Source: Bacteriovoracaceae bacterium
GTDB lineage: Bacteria > Bdellovibrionota > UBA1018
Reading direction: 5' to 3'
Length of the DNA stretch: 17,351 nucleotides
Assembly: GCA_023250755.1 (NCBI GenBank)
Contig: JAHFAC010000007.1
Coordinates: 1 to 17,351, forward strand
Part shown: positions 15,032 through 17,351 of the stretch, piece after piece
Layout of the letters: every line of letters starts with the position of its first letter
Numbering within the stretch: position 1 is the stretch's first letter
The notes under the pieces: generated by a model
What the model saw: only the letters and a program-made list of their open reading frames with translations
What the model was told of the DNA's origin: nothing
The model's database searches: none
Position numbers and translations under genes: made by a program

Positions 15032-15447
15032 TACCGATTACCTCCACCTTCACTGATCGCATACTTCAGCATTCCCAATTTGCGCTTTAAGATCTCAGTA
15101 GACGCATCATAGAGTAGTTGATTTTCAGCTAACTTAGCCATCTCAGCTGAGCGGTCCACTGTATTGCCATCGAGTGACTCAACTCCATTGGGATCATCGT
15201 AGATTTCTGGATGGACTGGGTCCGTCATATGAGGTCCAAGATGACCTTGAGCAGTCTGTTCGACTTGAATAGGGCCGCCCGAGTGGAGAGCATTTCGAAA
15301 TGTCTGCTCAAATTCCATCGCTTTTGACTTGTACCCGGGAGTGTCTGCATTAGCGATATTCGAGCTGATCACATTCTGATTGGCAAGCCTCAGATTGAGC
15401 GAGGTATTGAGTGCGCCAATGATTGGATCAAAACCACCATCTGCCAT
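15031..15447 (-). CDS. flgB: Flagellar proximal rod protein FlgB
   Basis: FlgB is the most proximal rod subunit, joining FliE. The product, 138 residues from ATG 15447, carries the rod signature RLANQNVISSNIANADTPGY and a C-terminal helix with VDRSAEMAKLAENQLLYDAS. The frame is also open to a GTG at 15456, but GGAAGG lies 9 bases before the ATG and touches the GTG, so ATG is preferred. It is the first structural gene after a 138-bp gap with regulatory-looking sequence, so it probably heads the main operon. Confidence 0.96.
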   Translation of the reverse strand: MADGGFDPIIGALNTSLNLRLANQNVISSNIANADTPGYKSKAMEFEQTFRNALHSGGPIQVEQTAQGHLGPHMTDPVHPEIYDDPNGVESLDGNTVDRSAEMAKLAENQLLYDASTEILKRKLGMLKYAISEGGGNR

Positions 15448-15485
15448 TTTATTCACCCTTCCGATATCGCCGCAGGCTGATTCAA

Positions 15486-15501
15486 TTCAAGTAACATGCC
15501 C
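15486..15501 (-). promoter_or_regulatory. Candidate sigma-54 (-24/-12) promoter upstream of flgB
   Basis: On the minus strand, GGGCATGTTACTTGAA compares with the consensus TGGCACGNNNNTTGCW. The -24 GG and CA and the -12 TTG are present at correct spacing, but three positions differ, including the important C of the -12 GC. A start of transcription near 15474 would leave about 27 bases to the flgB ATG. The case is helped by the sigma-54 activator gene directly upstream, but the site match is imperfect. Confidence 0.4.
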
Positions 15502-15523
15502 ACTTCTATTCGTAATTTATAAG

Positions 15524-15541
15524 GTTATTATAGGTAATAAC
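15524..15541. promoter_or_regulatory. AT-rich inverted repeat upstream of flgB
   Basis: GTTATTA and TAATAAC form a perfect 7-bp inverted repeat around 4 bases. It lies about 23 bp upstream of the candidate -24 element, and about 37 bp after the stop of the activator gene. It could be a binding site for a Fis-type HTH dimer (an upstream activating site), or a weak hairpin at the end of the activator mRNA; no U-tract follows. The minus strand also contains a perfect TATAAT here (15527-15532), but without a good -35. Confidence 0.4.
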
Positions 15542-15585
15542 TGCCTGGTCCCATTCTTTTCCATCCTTCCTTGCCTAGTTTTTTT

Positions 15586-16533
15586 TCAAACCCTTATGCC
15601 CAGCTTTCGATAGTCAGCCAATTTATTTCTGAGTGTCCGAATCGAAATCCCAAGAGCTCTTGCCGTATGCGTCCTGTTTCCGCGGTGGAACTGAAGTGCC
15701 TCAAGAATTACATTTCGCTCAATATCGTTTAGGGTTTTACCTGGAATCCAATTTCCTTTATCACTATCCAATGTATTTAAATTGCCTCGATCGATACAAA
15801 TATCCTGATTACTAATCAATCCATCCTTAGCCGTGATCACTCCACGCTCCACTACATTTTCTAATTCTCGGATATTTCCTGGCCAACCGTGTGAATTCAA
15901 CATACCAAGTGCATCATTTGAAATCCCACTGATTGGTTTTCTGTTTTTTTCAGCGTAGGTTTTCATGAAATGTGTTGCTAGAAGTCTGACATCTCCGATT
16001 CTTTCTCGCAATGAGGGCAATGTCAAATTAACTACATTTAATCTATAAAATAAATCTTCTCTAAACTTACCTATTTTTACACACTCAGATAAATTTTTAT
16101 TGGTTGTGGCGATGATCCGAACATCCACTGGAACTGGCTTTCTCCCCCCAATTCGATCCACCTCTCCCTCTTGAATCACCCGAAGAAGTTTTGCCTGAAG
16201 CCGAATATCCATCTCTGAAATTTCATCCAGAAGAAGAGTCCCGCCATTGGCGAATTCGAATTTACCAGCCTTACTGGTAACGGCACCTGTAAAAGAACCT
16301 CTCTCGTATCCAAACAATTCAGATTCCAATAGATTCTCCGGAATAGCAGCGCAGTTAATCGCAACAAACGGGCGACTGGCCCGCGTACTATTGCCGTGAA
16401 TCAAGTTTGCCATCAATTCCTTGCCTGTACCGCTCTCTCCCTGAATCAAAACCGTCGCCTTGCTTTGCGCGACCGTTTTGGCCAATTGGATTAAATCCTG
16501 CATCCTGTGGTCTGAAGTTATGATCTCACTCAT
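15586..16533 (-). CDS. Sigma-54-dependent activator lacking a receiver domain (FlrC/FlgR/PspF-like)
   Basis: This 315-residue protein is an AAA+ enhancer-binding protein that would open sigma-54 promoters using ATP. Visible motifs are Walker A GESGTGKE (32-39), the sigma-54 contact loop GSFTGA (79-84, a common form of GAFTGA), Walker B GGTLLLDE (97-104), RFR/R-finger region REDLFYRLNVV (158-168), WPGNIREL (217-224), and a C-terminal Fis-type helix-turn-helix (about 275-308, with RTHTARALGISIRTLRNKL). The AAA+ domain begins almost at residue 1, so there is no room for a phosphorylated receiver as in FlrC, FlgR or NtrC; architecture is like PspF. AAGGAGG lies 7 bases before the ATG, and the ATG overlaps the upstream gene (ATGA). 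It probably controls the flagellar operon; the exact symbol is not assignable from sequence. Confidence 0.93.
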   Translation of the reverse strand: MSEIITSDHRMQDLIQLAKTVAQSKATVLIQGESGTGKELMANLIHGNSTRASRPFVAINCAAIPENLLESELFGYERGSFTGAVTSKAGKFEFANGGTLLLDEISEMDIRLQAKLLRVIQEGEVDRIGGRKPVPVDVRIIATTNKNLSECVKIGKFREDLFYRLNVVNLTLPSLRERIGDVRLLATHFMKTYAEKNRKPISGISNDALGMLNSHGWPGNIRELENVVERGVITAKDGLISNQDICIDRGNLNTLDSDKGNWIPGKTLNDIERNVILEALQFHRGNRTHTARALGISIRTLRNKLADYRKLGIRV

Positions 16534-17351
16534 TTTCCGCCCTCCTTGGCGTAGGTCAACTCTTCCAGATCGGTTTTTCGACTGGCAATAGCCTCACTTG
16601 CCAATCTTTTCCAAAAATCATCCACTTTGCTCTGTGCAACGCTCTCTAACTGCACATAAGCTTTAGTGCTATTCTTCCTCTCATCTGCCTTAAGCAATGC
16701 ACGAGCATGCTCATATAACGCCCGATTTCCCCCTCCACCTGCTTCGATTGCCTCAGAAAAAACCGAGACTGCCTCTCCCCATCGATTAAGCTCAAAAAGA
16801 AGTTCTCCCGTCTCGATAAGGAGGGTTTCAACCGAAGGAAGAGTCGGAAATTCAGCTGGGAAAGCAACGGTATCCTGCCTTTTGACAGGCTTATTTTTTA
16901 TATTTTGGCGCAGTCGAAGCCCAAGGTAAATTTCTGTGGCTGATTTTTTGTCTCCTGATTTCACTTCAAGGCTTGCCGTCCAATAACGAATTCTATCGAT
17001 ATCTCCATCACCAGCTCCCACTGGAAGCAGCACTTGTGACTTCAAAGCATGTGAAAGTGCAGAAATAAATTTTCCACCGCGCTCTTCCATTAAGCCGAGA
17101 AGAATCTCTTTTTGAAATGAAAAATGTGATTCTGAGTCCACCTGCTCTAGCAGCTCTTTAATTTTATTAGACTCCCCCAATCCTGACCCGACCCAAAGTG
17201 CCTGTGCATGAGTAAAATTTTTCTCAGACTCCTTAAGGCGTAAATCTAGATCTTTAAACGCCTCTTTAGCGATTATATTAGCTGGAGCCCGCACCTTTTC
17301 ATTCATCTTCAATATTTTTAGCGCAACCTTGCCTAAGCCTAAATCTGAAGC
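16530..17351 (-). CDS. TPR-like helical-repeat protein, 5' end beyond the window
   Basis: The visible part (273 residues) is rich in Leu, Ala, Lys and Glu and contains TPR-like helix pairs, such as ETGELLFELNRWGEAVSVFSEAI-type helices near the centre-right (for example LLIETGELLFELNRWGEAVS) and ALYEHARALLKADERKNSTK. There is no signal peptide or membrane helix in the visible part. A TTG at 17312 or ATG at 17306 could be starts, but neither has a clear ribosome-binding site, and the frame stays open to the right edge with a compatible helical sequence (ASDLGLGKVALKI), so the gene most likely continues outside. Its stop overlaps the start of the sigma-54 activator, suggesting that the two are made together. 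I do not recognise a named family; a protein-interaction role is inference. Confidence 0.7.
   Translation of the reverse strand, partial: ASDLGLGKVALKILKMNEKVRAPANIIAKEAFKDLDLRLKESEKNFTHAQALWVGSGLGESNKIKELLEQVDSESHFSFQKEILLGLMEERGGKFISALSHALKSQVLLPVGAGDGDIDRIRYWTASLEVKSGDKKSATEIYLGLRLRQNIKNKPVKRQDTVAFPAEFPTLPSVETLLIETGELLFELNRWGEAVSVFSEAIEAGGGGNRALYEHARALLKADERKNSTKAYVQLESVAQSKVDDFWKRLASEAIASRKTDLEELTYAKEGGK

Overview
The whole window is one flagellar basal-body, hook and export gene cluster. Every gene is on the minus strand, so it reads from right to left. In transcription order: a TPR-like protein cut by the right edge; a sigma-54 activator lacking a receiver domain; flgB, flgC, fliE, fliF, fliG, fliH, fliI, fliJ, a MotE/YlxF-like protein, fliK, flgD, a TIGR02530-type flagellar operon protein, flgE, fliL, fliM, fliN, fliO, and the first codons of a gene that is probably fliP at the left edge.

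The order flgBC-fliEFGHIJ-(ylxF)-fliK-flgD-(TIGR02530)-flgE-fliLMN-fliO-fliP is the long fla/che-type order shared by Firmicutes, spirochaetes and several deep proteobacterial lineages. The sigma-54 activator at the head, the moderate GC content, and an outer-membrane-type assembly with a large FliO and FliK suggest a Gram-negative Bdellovibrionota or deltaproteobacterial relative. This assignment is inference from layout and protein style; no 16S or marker gene is present.

Right end (15448-17351): the TPR-like and activator genes overlap by ATGA. A 138-bp gap before flgB holds an AT-rich inverted repeat and a weak -24/-12 (sigma-54-like) promoter candidate, so the activator may drive the operon downstream. 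Middle (4771-15447): rod, MS-ring, C-ring, export ATPase and hook-assembly genes are tightly packed, with several stop/start overlaps and one unusual 92-bp overlap (MotE-like gene into fliK). Left part (1-4770): hook protein gene flgE is set off by a 105-bp leader before it and a 151-bp gap after it that contains a perfect 15-bp-stem hairpin; then fliL-fliM-fliN-fliO-fliP follow.

Together the products build the rod base (FlgB, FlgC, FliE), MS ring (FliF), C ring (FliG, FliM, FliN), the type III export ATPase complex (FliH, FliI, FliJ), export gate (FliO, FliP), hook and its length control (FlgD, FlgE, FliK), and a stator-associated protein (FliL). No stretch longer than 300 bases lacks a gene. 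I see no tRNA, rRNA, CRISPR array, insertion sequence or phage gene. I see no clearly new system here; the most unusual points are the regulator pair at the head, the flgE-fliL hairpin, the enlarged FliO, and the MotE-like/fliK overlap.
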